This document shows, in pieces, positions 1 to 6,442 of a stretch of DNA of 47,374 nt. The position numbers and the translations under genes are program-made. This DNA comes from Omnitrophica bacterium RIFCSPLOWO2_12_FULL_50_11 (GTDB lineage: Bacteria > Omnitrophota > Omnitrophia > Omnitrophales > Danuiimicrobiaceae). The stretch lies in NCBI GenBank assembly GCA_001804315.1, contig MHFT01000044.1:15576-62949 (forward strand). The letters are read 5' to 3'. How positions within the stretch are numbered: position 1 is the first letter of the stretch; every line of letters starts with the position of its first letter. The notes below the pieces were generated by a model. The model searched no databases. It saw nothing but the letters and a program-made list of their open reading frames with translations, and had not been told where the DNA came from.

Positions 1-31
1 AGTGAGTCGAAGAAAAAAGGGAGCTCACTGA

Positions 32-59
32 TTGACATTTGCTGGCGTAAACGTATACT
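32..59 (+). promoter_or_regulatory. Sigma70-type promoter, TTGACA-16-TATACT
   Basis: A consensus -35 box (TTGACA, 32-37) is followed after 16 bases by TATACT (54-59). Transcription would start near 66, about 50 bases before the ATG at 116. The TTG at 32 could be mistaken for a start codon of the downstream reading frame, but it is the -35 box, which supports the later start. Confidence 0.7.
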
Positions 60-115
60 TTTGTCGAACGCCTGCTCGGTCAAAGGGAGCAGCAGAGCGA
101 AACGATTTTTCGAGG

Positions 116-757
116 ATGGAAGACCTTCTGAGGTTTGTTGAGGATCAAAAAATTATTGCGGTCATTCGTGTGAGTGACCACAGCGATGCCGAGTGCATTG
201 CGAAAGCAGTGATCGACGGCGGCATCCGGGTGATTGAGATCACGCCTCATGTTTCGCAGTCCACAAAATTAGTCGAAACACTTGCCAAGCAAAGTGACGT
301 CGTGGTCGGTTTAGGTTCCGCAACAGATGGAGAACAAGCTTACCGAGCGATCCAAGTAGGAGCCCGATTCGTAAGCAGTTTGTATCTAGATAACAGCATC
401 TTGACCGTGTGCAAGAACAACAATGCCATGGTCATGCAAGGCGCCTCCACAGTGACAGAAGCGATCGAAGCCTATCATTTTGGGGTGGACCTTGTCCGTC
501 TGTTTCCAGCCGATTTCTTGGGAGGCGCACCCTATGTGAAATGCTTGAGACGTTCATTTCCTTTTCTGAAGGTGGTGCCTACGAGCGGTGTCACGCTTGA
601 CAATTTTCTCGATTACATCAGGGCCGGCGCAACTGCGTGTGCGGTGGGCCGCGGGTTTTACGATGCAAGTATGGTTCGCGGTCACCTTTGGTCTGAAATT
701 ACGGATCGGGCAAAGCAGTTTGCGGAAAGGCTTGAGTCGCTGAAAGTCACTCGCTGA
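116..757 (+). CDS. KDPG/KHG aldolase-family protein with the Schiff-base lysine replaced
   Basis: This 213-residue protein has the length and fold signature of the class I 2-keto-3-deoxy-6-phosphogluconate / 4-hydroxy-2-oxoglutarate aldolases (Eda), which cleave KDPG to pyruvate and glyceraldehyde-3-phosphate. The order of elements matches: IAVIRV strand, GGIRVIEIT with the conserved Glu (residue 41), GASTVTEA, the FPA loop and PTSGVT phosphate region. The ATG at 116 is chosen because the family begins about there and a strong promoter overlaps the upstream frame. The residue that should be the Schiff-base lysine (Lys133 of E. coli Eda, in KFFPA) is Arg128 here (VRLFPA, codon CGT at 497), and the Arg usually following the Glu is His45. 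Standard aldolase chemistry is therefore doubtful. Family membership is clear; the activity is not. Confidence 0.8.
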   Translation: MEDLLRFVEDQKIIAVIRVSDHSDAECIAKAVIDGGIRVIEITPHVSQSTKLVETLAKQSDVVVGLGSATDGEQAYRAIQVGARFVSSLYLDNSILTVCKNNNAMVMQGASTVTEAIEAYHFGVDLVRLFPADFLGGAPYVKCLRRSFPFLKVVPTSGVTLDNFLDYIRAGATACAVGRGFYDASMVRGHLWSEITDRAKQFAERLESLKVTR

Positions 758-758
758 A

Positions 759-782
759 TGAAAAAGGAATCGTGCTTTTTCA
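759..782. terminator. Possible bidirectional terminator between convergent genes
   Basis: TGAAAAAG (759-766) and CTTTTTCA (775-782) form an 8-bp perfect inverted repeat around an 8-base loop, just after the aldolase-like stop codon and before the end of the convergent minus-strand gene. The stem is A/T-rich, so termination strength is uncertain. Confidence 0.35.
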
Positions 783-854
783 ATCCAACTTGGGTCTTGT
801 GACTCTTTCTAACATCTCAAAAGTCCAGCGCTGACCCTCTTCCTTTTCCCAGTT

Positions 855-1028
855 TTATGGTTTCAAGACAAACGGAACATGTACGGCAGAGTTTTTTTTC
901 CAGTTTTCGTGCGCTTCTTTGTTCAAAATATGTTTGCGATAAAACTCCGAAAACTCCACATATTGCTCCATAGAAAGCACTGGCGGAGGAAGTGACTCCT
1001 TGATCGTCGGTAGATTTAGCGTTTCCAA
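855..1028 (-). CDS. Small partner protein of the nucleotidyltransferase
   Basis: This short protein of unknown family (57 residues from a TTG start) lies directly downstream of the nucleotidyltransferase gene and overlaps its end by 13 bases. It contains PPPVLSMEQYVEFSEFY, an acidic/aromatic segment likely to form a helix. The TTG at 1028 is preferred because a GGAGG stands 10 bases upstream on the minus strand. An ATG at 1085 would give 76 residues but overlaps the previous gene by 70 bases. The tight overlap suggests translational coupling, as in a two-protein unit. Possible roles are an antitoxin-like or substrate-specifying partner, but nothing in the sequence proves either. Confidence 0.55.
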   Translation of the reverse strand: METLNLPTIKESLPPPVLSMEQYVEFSEFYRKHILNKEAHENWKKNSAVHVPFVLKP

Positions 1029-1567
1029 TTCTTTAATGCCTCCAAAATTTTCTTGTAGATTGCTGCTGAACCATATTTGAGGCAAAGGTCTCGAAATTTT
1101 TTCGACCGAAAAGCAATGCGATTTCTTTTAATCAACTCAAGGATATCATAGAGGTCCCGATATTCTCGCTCGTTCGGATTATTTTTAATCGAATGTAGCT
1201 TTAGAGCAAAAAGATGATCCAATGAGGGTATCTTAAACCGATGGCCGCTAATTTTAGCATCCCCTGCATCTTCTATGATCCCTTCAAACGTATTCGGGTC
1301 GACAAAAATAAGGTCTATTTCCATCAACCTTGCCTTTGGTTCGCGAAAGCGGGCGAAGAGAGGATTCTTCCTTTCTTCTCTGTAGCCCGCTCCTTCTAAG
1401 GCAGCACGTGCTGTGTCATAATTTTTCTCGAGGATTAAGACATCAAGATCTGCGGTACCCCGGGTTGCCTTGTAGTAATTAACGGCAAAACCGCCGACGA
1501 GGACGAAAGGGATTTTTGCTTTTCCAAACGCCTCGGCAAGTAGCTCCAGAACATTGGGATATTTCAT
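1016..1567 (-). CDS. Nucleotidyltransferase-fold protein (AbiEii/DUF6036-like)
   Basis: A 183-residue protein with the minimal nucleotidyltransferase signature: VGGFAVNYY followed by TADLDVLI (GG ... DxD), and a later acidic residue in LMEIDLIF that could complete the metal-binding triad. The C-terminal half has a Lys/Arg-rich helical pattern ending in KNWKR. Such proteins occur as stand-alone MNT-like enzymes and as toxins in AbiEii/MenT-type systems. The partner here is the small gene overlapping its 3' end. The ATG at 1567 is preferred over the TTG two codons earlier; neither has a clear ribosome-binding site. Its true substrate cannot be read from the sequence. Confidence 0.75.
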   Translation of the reverse strand: MKYPNVLELLAEAFGKAKIPFVLVGGFAVNYYKATRGTADLDVLILEKNYDTARAALEGAGYREERKNPLFARFREPKARLMEIDLIFVDPNTFEGIIEDAGDAKISGHRFKIPSLDHLFALKLHSIKNNPNEREYRDLYDILELIKRNRIAFRSKKFRDLCLKYGSAAIYKKILEALKNWKR

Positions 1568-1742
1568 GGGCAATCATTCAGCGTCGACAATCTTTATGTT
1601 ACTTGATTCTTGATTCAGCCGTCTATGAAAATTTGTTACACCGCATTTGGAAGTGAACTGCGTTGTCCCGAGCTTTTTGAGATTTGCATAGCACCGGTGC
1701 ATCGGGTACGCTTTAGTTACCAACCAAGGTGGCCCGGTGGAC

Positions 1743-2522
1743 ATGATTTCGTTTGGTTCCGAGGTATGTCGGAACTTTACGGAAGCGATCAAAAGAGAGT
1801 GGTACCAAACCAACGAGCTCGGCGGATTCGCCGCTTCGACGATCTTGTCACTGAACACGCGCCGTGATCACGGCCTTTTGGTGGCGTCTCTGAGACCACC
1901 GCTTGGCCGTTATGTGCTTTTGAGCGGTCTTGACGAGACCCTCTACATCGATGACGCTGCTTACCCCTTATCGACGCGGATACAAGCGAATACCATTTAT
2001 CCAAATGGATTTCTTTACTTGGATCAGTGCTCGTTGGAACCGTTTCCGAGCTGGATTTATTCGGTCGAAGATCTTTTGTTGGGGAAAAGCGTTGTGCTCC
2101 TACGCGGCGAGCAGACGGTTTTGATCCGCTATCAGATTTTATCAGGTGATGAGGACCTCGTTCGTTTGGAGCTCAGGCCGTTGACCGCTTTTCGCCACGT
2201 TGACGATTTAGCTCGTCGTAACCAGAGTCTCAATACGAAAATGGTGGTGACCAGTGACCGGATCACTTTTGCTGGCATGTACTTTTATCATAATGCCGCC
2301 ATCGTCGAAGAGTCCGGTAACTGGTACCAGCACATTCAATATCCAGAGGATAAGAAGGTTGGTCGTGAGTTCGAAGAAGATCTCTTTGCTCCATTTCGAC
2401 TGATCTACGCCTTTGGCAATCGACGTGAGAATTTTTTGGTTGGTTCCATGATCGGCCGCGAACGGATGGATTTCAAAAGCCTACTTGCGCGAGAGGTAGA
2501 GCGCCGAGCGCGGTCAAGGTAA
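1743..2522 (+). CDS. Stand-alone N-terminal domain of a glycogen-debranching enzyme
   Basis: About 259 residues matching the N-terminal domain of bacterial amylo-alpha-1,6-glucosidase-type debranching enzymes (GDE_N). The hallmark is near the start: EWYQTNELGGFAAST, then LNTRRDHGLLVA and a PPLGRYVLLS stretch. The complete enzymes are usually 650 residues or more, with a C-terminal (alpha/alpha)6-barrel catalytic domain. Here the frame ends after RRARSR and no catalytic domain follows in any frame before the next gene. It is either a remnant of a truncated gene or a non-catalytic glucan-binding protein. AAGGTGG at 1726-1732 could serve either a GTG at 1737 or the ATG at 1743. The window's alpha-glucan cluster, with an intact glgX, lies about 15 kb away. 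Confidence 0.75.
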   Translation: MISFGSEVCRNFTEAIKREWYQTNELGGFAASTILSLNTRRDHGLLVASLRPPLGRYVLLSGLDETLYIDDAAYPLSTRIQANTIYPNGFLYLDQCSLEPFPSWIYSVEDLLLGKSVVLLRGEQTVLIRYQILSGDEDLVRLELRPLTAFRHVDDLARRNQSLNTKMVVTSDRITFAGMYFYHNAAIVEESGNWYQHIQYPEDKKVGREFEEDLFAPFRLIYAFGNRRENFLVGSMIGRERMDFKSLLAREVERRARSR

Positions 2523-2524
2523 TC

Positions 2525-2554
2525 GCCTTAACCGTAAGGCAAATCACGATTTGC
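2525..2554. repeat. Two overlapping small hairpins after the debranching-domain gene
   Basis: GCCTTA-ACCG-TAAGGC (2525-2540) and GCAAAT-CACG-ATTTGC (2539-2554) are two perfect 6-bp hairpins with 4-base loops sharing two bases. They begin three bases after the stop codon. No T-run follows directly, so they may protect the mRNA end or be a REP-like remnant. Confidence 0.5.
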
Positions 2555-2572
2555 GAAAAGAGGATTGAGAAC

Positions 2573-2590
2573 AAGACAGCGTCTTTTTTT
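2573..2590 (+). terminator. Weak intrinsic terminator
   Basis: AAGAC (2573-2577), loop AGC and GTCTT (2581-2585) are followed by a T-run to 2590. The stem is only 5 bp. Its position just before the next promoter fits a transcription-unit boundary. Confidence 0.4.
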
Positions 2591-2597
2591 ACTGCAT

Positions 2598-2626
2598 TTG
2601 ACACACGACATTTCTGATGGTAGAAT
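2598..2626 (+). promoter_or_regulatory. Sigma70-type promoter, TTGACA-17-TAGAAT
   Basis: A perfect -35 (2598-2603), a 17-base spacer and TAGAAT (2621-2626) place a transcription start near 2633. It would drive the hydrolase homologue and, by close spacing, the ilv-leu-aro run. It leaves a leader of about 90 bases. Confidence 0.7.
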
Positions 2627-2670
2627 TAACCCTTTTAAACACAAGTACTTACGGTGTTTTCTGCTCGGGT

Positions 2671-2696
2671 TTCTTCTGAAACGCGGTTTCAAAGAA
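2671..2696 (+). promoter_or_regulatory. Leader hairpin upstream of the hydrolase-ilvB transcript
   Basis: TTCTT-C-TGAAAC (2671-2682) can pair with GTTTCA-AAGAA (2686-2696) across a 3-base loop, giving 11 base pairs with one bulge inside the transcribed leader. There is no T-run after it and no visible leader peptide rich in Leu/Val/Ile codons, so an attenuator role is not supported. Confidence 0.35.
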
Positions 2697-2723
2697 ATAC
2701 AAGACTGGGTTGTAGGGCGTGGG

Positions 2724-3527
2724 ATGAAGCGGAATCGATCGTTTCTTTTTTTGTTCCTTGTCGGTTTCATTTTTGTGTTTGGACAAATGAGCTACACAGC
2801 CTTTTTTGGCGAAGTCAAAACGGGTCTCCAAAACGTCGCAAGTGATCAATATGGATATTCCTTCTATGTCCCACCAGATTACACACCGGATCGAGGTTGG
2901 CCGCTTGTTGTTGTGTTACACGATGAAGGAGACTTAGGGGAGGAATATATCCAAGGGTGGCTTGGTGCAGCGAAGGAACGCGGATTTTTAATATTTTGCC
3001 CGAATTATCCGGTGCCGCGAGATTTCCCTTACGACAGCGAAGCATGGTTGCTCAAGCACAAACGCACGTTCCAAAGCCAATATCACATTGATCCCAACCG
3101 AATTTTAGTGACCGGTTCCGGTTTTGGCGGTCATTACGCGTTGTACTTGGGTCTCCGATATCCTGAGGAATTCGCGGCCGTTGCTTCTGTGGGTAATGCA
3201 ATGAGCGGGAGATTTCAGAGGTTGTTTGCATTCTCGTTTGCTAAAGTGAATCGCTTACCGGTTCTTATCTTGAAGGGGTCGGAGGATAACGCGGACGATT
3301 CGGAGAAAGCGACAGCGGAACTCAAGACGATGCGATCGCGCGGGTATGTAGTGGAAACGGTCGAAGCCAAAACCCGAGAGGAGTTATCTGTTGCAAACGC
3401 GAGCCCTCATATTTTTGAATGGTTTGAGCAAGTGAGTTTGGAGCGGGAAAGTGGCGCACGAAGTCGTTCTTGGAGTCCACGACAGAAGTTTTTCGAGTGG
3501 GCAGATAATTTATTGCGGAATCGTTGA
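2724..3527 (+). CDS. Alpha/beta-hydrolase (esterase/depolymerase-like), nucleophile apparently lost
   Basis: A 267-residue protein with an N-terminal hydrophobic segment (residues about 7-30), suggesting export or membrane anchoring. An alpha/beta-hydrolase domain follows: PLVVVLHDEGD oxyanion region, FCPNYP, and the strand ending RILVTGSGFGG. Related esterases and PHB-depolymerase-like enzymes have TGxSxGG at this elbow, so the nucleophile position is Gly133 here; a Ser stands one residue earlier (132). Asp candidates (KGSEDNADD) and a late His (ASPHIFEWF) remain. The ATG at 2724 is chosen because it starts the signal-like segment; the upstream open frame is leader sequence. The stop codon lies 18 bases before the ilvB start, implying co-transcription. 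It may be a non-catalytic homologue. Confidence 0.75.
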   Translation: MKRNRSFLFLFLVGFIFVFGQMSYTAFFGEVKTGLQNVASDQYGYSFYVPPDYTPDRGWPLVVVLHDEGDLGEEYIQGWLGAAKERGFLIFCPNYPVPRDFPYDSEAWLLKHKRTFQSQYHIDPNRILVTGSGFGGHYALYLGLRYPEEFAAVASVGNAMSGRFQRLFAFSFAKVNRLPVLILKGSEDNADDSEKATAELKTMRSRGYVVETVEAKTREELSVANASPHIFEWFEQVSLERESGARSRSWSPRQKFFEWADNLLRNR

Positions 3528-3544
3528 CAAGAGAGGTAAACATT

Positions 3545-5227
3545 GTGGCGGAGCTGACAGGGGCTAAGATCATGATCGAGTGTTTGAAACGTGAAGGAGT
3601 CGAATATCTCTTTGGGCTTCCGGGGGGCGCAATTTTGCCGACTTTCGATGCTCTTTATGATTCAGACTTGAAGTTTATTTTGGTGCGGCACGAGCAAGGC
3701 GCTGCACATATGGCGGATGGATACGCACGTGCGACGGGAAAGCCAGGTGTGTGCCTGGTGACTTCGGGGCCTGGAGCGACGAACACAGTGACTGGCCTTT
3801 GCACAGCATATATGGATTCGGTCCCGTTGGTTTGCATTACCGGCCAGGTTGCGACGCATGTGATTGGCAGCGACGCCTTTCAAGAAGCAGACATTATTGG
3901 GGTAACGCGTCCAGTGACGAAGCACAATTATTTGGTGAGGGACGTAAACGATCTAGCGCGGGTTGTGCGTGAGGCTTTTTACATTGCTACAACGGGCCGA
4001 CCAGGACCCGTTTTAATCGATTTCCCGGTCGATGTCAGCCGCGCGAAAATCGAGTTCGTTTATCCAAAAGAAGTTAACATCCGTGGTTATCGGCCGAAGA
4101 CCGAGGGCCATCCGAAGCAAATTCAAAAGGCTGCGGAACTGATCATGGAAAGCACACGGCCGTGCCTCTATGTGGGTGGGGGAACGGTCGGTTCTGGAGC
4201 ACAAAAAGAGCTGTTTGAACTGGTGGAAAAAACTGGAATTCCGGTGACGACAACGGTTTTAGGACTGGGTATTTTTCCGGAAAATCATCCATCCTCGCTT
4301 CGTATGCTTGGAATGCATGGAACGCATTACGCGAATTATTCGGTACAAAATTCAGATCTTTTGATTGCGGTGGGGGCACGGTTTGACGATCGCGTTACGG
4401 GAAATATCGCAAAATTTGCGCCGCATGCGAAGATCATTCACATTGACATCGACCCGGCCTCGATTTCCAAAACGGTTAAAGTAGATGTTCCCATCGTTGG
4501 AGACATTAAGCCCATCTTGAGGGAAGTGAATAAATTGGTGAAGGACAAGCGGTCACAGATGAAGGAATGGCTCACGCAGATTGAAGGCTGGAAAAAGAAG
4601 CATCCGCTCAAGTATGACAATTCGGGCACTGAGATTAAGCAGCAATATGTGATCCAAAAGATTGGAGAAATGACCGATCACAAAGCGGTGGTCACCACGG
4701 GGGTTGGTCAGCATCAAATGTGGACCGCACAGTGGTATCAGTTTACGGCCCCTCGGAGCATGATTACGTCAGGCGGTTTGGGAACCATGGGGTATGGCTT
4801 TCCCGCAGCGATTGGGGCGCAATTAGGTCGGCCTAAGGAACAAGTGATTTGCATTGATGGAGACGGTTCATTTCAGATGACGATGACCGAACTTTCCACA
4901 GCGTCTTATTACAAAGTCCCAGTGAAAGTGATCATCATGGACAATGCTCATCACGGGATGGTGCGCCAGTGGCAGGAGCTCTTTTACAATCGTCGATACT
5001 CAGGATCGCAGTTGGGACCTTCGAATCCAGATTTTGTGAAAATTGCGGAAGGTTGTGGTGCATTTGGAATTAAGGTATCGAGAAAAGAAGAAGTGGTGGG
5101 TGCGCTTGAGAAAGCGTTCGCGTACAATGGACCTGCCGTCGTTCATTGCGTGGTCGCTCCTGCTGATAATGTATATCCCATGGTGCCAGCAGGCCACGCA
5201 CTTGATCAAGTGCTGGACATGGCGTAA
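3545..5227 (+). CDS. ilvB: Acetolactate synthase, large catalytic subunit
   Basis: A 560-residue ThDP enzyme that condenses two pyruvates to acetolactate, or pyruvate with 2-ketobutyrate, the first common step of valine, leucine and isoleucine synthesis. Visible features are the catalytic Glu in RHEQGAAHMADGYA (Glu50), the central FAD-binding domain with RFDDRVTG, and the C-terminal ThDP motif beginning GDGSFQMT and ending MDN. Length is normal. GTG at 3545 is preferred because GAGAGG (3531-3536) lies 8 bases upstream; a TTG at 3524 would overlap the previous stop codon. The regulatory subunit ilvN is not adjacent: a repeat-flanked four-helix gene separates them. Confidence 0.95.
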   Translation: MAELTGAKIMIECLKREGVEYLFGLPGGAILPTFDALYDSDLKFILVRHEQGAAHMADGYARATGKPGVCLVTSGPGATNTVTGLCTAYMDSVPLVCITGQVATHVIGSDAFQEADIIGVTRPVTKHNYLVRDVNDLARVVREAFYIATTGRPGPVLIDFPVDVSRAKIEFVYPKEVNIRGYRPKTEGHPKQIQKAAELIMESTRPCLYVGGGTVGSGAQKELFELVEKTGIPVTTTVLGLGIFPENHPSSLRMLGMHGTHYANYSVQNSDLLIAVGARFDDRVTGNIAKFAPHAKIIHIDIDPASISKTVKVDVPIVGDIKPILREVNKLVKDKRSQMKEWLTQIEGWKKKHPLKYDNSGTEIKQQYVIQKIGEMTDHKAVVTTGVGQHQMWTAQWYQFTAPRSMITSGGLGTMGYGFPAAIGAQLGRPKEQVICIDGDGSFQMTMTELSTASYYKVPVKVIIMDNAHHGMVRQWQELFYNRRYSGSQLGPSNPDFVKIAEGCGAFGIKVSRKEEVVGALEKAFAYNGPAVVHCVVAPADNVYPMVPAGHALDQVLDMA

Positions 5228-5238
5228 GTGGGAGAGAA

Positions 5239-5288
5239 CAGAGGTCAGAAGTCAGAGGTCAGAAGTCAGAAGTCAGAGGACAGAAGAC
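5239..5288 (+). repeat. Direct array of short CAGAAGT / CAGAGGT units
   Basis: About seven tandem 7-10-base units of the type CAGAGGT, CAGAAGT, CAGAGGA fill the gap between ilvB and the four-helix gene. The same words form the long inverted repeat on the other side of that gene, so the gene is bracketed by one repeat family. Confidence 0.8.
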
Positions 5289-5306
5289 GGAGGGAAAAGA
5301 AGAGAA

Positions 5307-5687
5307 ATGAGCGGGACAATTAAAACGGTAAACGACCTCAGGGTTTACGAGAAGGCGTACCCGCTTGCAATGGAGATTTTTGAAATCACAAAGGATTTCC
5401 CGAAAGACGAGACGTATTCCTTGACAGACCAAATCAGGAGGTCGTCAAGATCGGTTGCGATCAATATTCGAGAAGGGTTTGCCAAGAGAAAGTATGAGCA
5501 CGTTCTAACTCGACACTTAAATGATGCGTTAGGATCAGCCGATGAGACAAGGGGGTGGTTATCCTTTGCATTGGATTGCAAGTACATTTCAAGGAAGAAG
5601 TGGGAAGATCTTGATCAGCGGTATGACGAAGTGGGTGCGATGTTGTATTCATTGATGAGTACTTGGCGCAATTTCGCCGATGACTGA
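5307..5687 (+). CDS. Four-helix-bundle protein (23S rRNA intervening-sequence protein family)
   Basis: A 126-residue protein of the S23/IVP family (TIGR02436 type). It shows the family opening DLRVYEKAYPLAMEIFEI, the SLTDQIRRSSRSVAINIREG core, and GSADETRGWLSFA in the C-terminal half. The family folds as a four-helix bundle that forms oligomers. It was first seen encoded in insertions within 23S rRNA genes, but here it is a free gene. The ATG at 5307 is preceded by a purine-rich GGAGGGAAAAG. It interrupts ilvB-ilvN and is enclosed by CAGAAGT-type repeats; the right-hand inverted repeat starts inside its last codons (5679). Function is unknown. Confidence 0.85.
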   Translation: MSGTIKTVNDLRVYEKAYPLAMEIFEITKDFPKDETYSLTDQIRRSSRSVAINIREGFAKRKYEHVLTRHLNDALGSADETRGWLSFALDCKYISRKKWEDLDQRYDEVGAMLYSLMSTWRNFADD

Positions 5688-5873
5688 CATCAGAAGTCAG
5701 ACGTCAGAAGTTAGAAGACAGACGTCAGAAGACAGAAGTCAGACGTCAGAAAATAGATGTTAGAATTTAGAAAATAGAAGTGAGAAAAAAACGAGAAGGC
5801 CTCTGTCTTCTGACTTCTGTCTTCTGACGTCTGTCTTCTAACTTCTGACGTCTGACTTCTGATGTCAGTCATC
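5679..5873. repeat. 65-bp perfect inverted repeat with 65-base loop, upstream of ilvN
   Basis: The arm at 5679-5743 is the exact reverse complement of 5809-5873, with 65 bases between them. The arms are built of repeated units such as CAGAAGT, CAGACGT and TAGAAGACAGACG. The left arm includes the end of the four-helix gene with its stop codon; the right arm ends 6 bases before the AAGGAG of ilvN. An RNA copy would form one very long hairpin between the two genes. Confidence 0.9.
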
Positions 5874-5891
5874 TGATCATAAGGAGACACG

Positions 5892-6401
5892 ATGAAACAT
5901 ACGATTTCGGTTCTGGTCGAAAATCAGGCTGGCGTGCTCGCACGAATCGCAGGTCTTTTTTCTGCGCGCGGTTTCAATATTGACAGTCTCGCGGTTGGCG
6001 AGACGGAAGATCCGACCGTTTCGCGGATGACGATCGTCACGCACGGCGACGATCGTGTGGTCGAGCAAATTATGAAGCAACTTAACAAGCTGATCGATGT
6101 GATCAAAGTTCAGGATTTGAATGAGGTCGACATGATTGAGCGTGAACTTGTGCTCATCAAAGTCGCAGCCACGGCGAGCACGCGTTCGGAATTGATGCAG
6201 ATTGTGAATACCTTTCGTGCGAAGGTGGTCGATGTGAATCCAAAATCGCTGACGGTTGAAGTGACGGGAAATCAAAGCAAAATCGATGCACTGCTCGAAC
6301 TCGTTCGGCCGTTTGGCATTAAAAGCGTGGCGCGAACGGGTGTGATCGCGCTCACACGCGGGGTAGAGGAGAAAAAACCAGCTGAGAAAGCGAGTGGGTA
6401 A
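5892..6401 (+). CDS. ilvN: Acetolactate synthase, small regulatory subunit
   Basis: A 169-residue ACT-domain protein that activates IlvB and gives valine feedback control. The N-terminal ACT domain (about residues 1-75) begins TISVLVENQAGVLARIAGLF and continues RGFNIDSLAVG; the C-terminal domain contains RSELMQIVNTFRAKVVDV. Length matches the family. A clear AAGGAGA stands 6-7 bases before the ATG. The start lies only 18 bases beyond the 65-bp inverted repeat, so folding of that hairpin could affect its translation or mRNA stability. ilvC follows 41 bases after the stop. Confidence 0.95.
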   Translation: MKHTISVLVENQAGVLARIAGLFSARGFNIDSLAVGETEDPTVSRMTIVTHGDDRVVEQIMKQLNKLIDVIKVQDLNEVDMIERELVLIKVAATASTRSELMQIVNTFRAKVVDVNPKSLTVEVTGNQSKIDALLELVRPFGIKSVARTGVIALTRGVEEKKPAEKASG

Positions 6402-6442
6402 AGAGATCTCGTAACCGTTAGAAACGGGAAAGGACGAACAAC

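Noticed and set aside
32..115. Earlier TTG start for the aldolase-like gene
   Set aside because: The TTG is the -35 box of a near-consensus promoter, and the extra residues do not belong to the family.
2627..2723. Amino-acid attenuator or T-box upstream of the ilv run
   Set aside because: There is a hairpin but no leader peptide with clustered branched-chain codons, no T-box core sequence and no terminator T-run.
5043..5306. Upstream extension of the four-helix protein frame into ilvB
   Set aside because: It is an out-of-frame reading of ilvB and of the repeat array; the ATG at 5307 matches the family start.
5239..5873. Possible CRISPR array (many short repeats)
   Set aside because: Units are only 7-10 bases, follow each other without unique spacers, and occur in both orientations.
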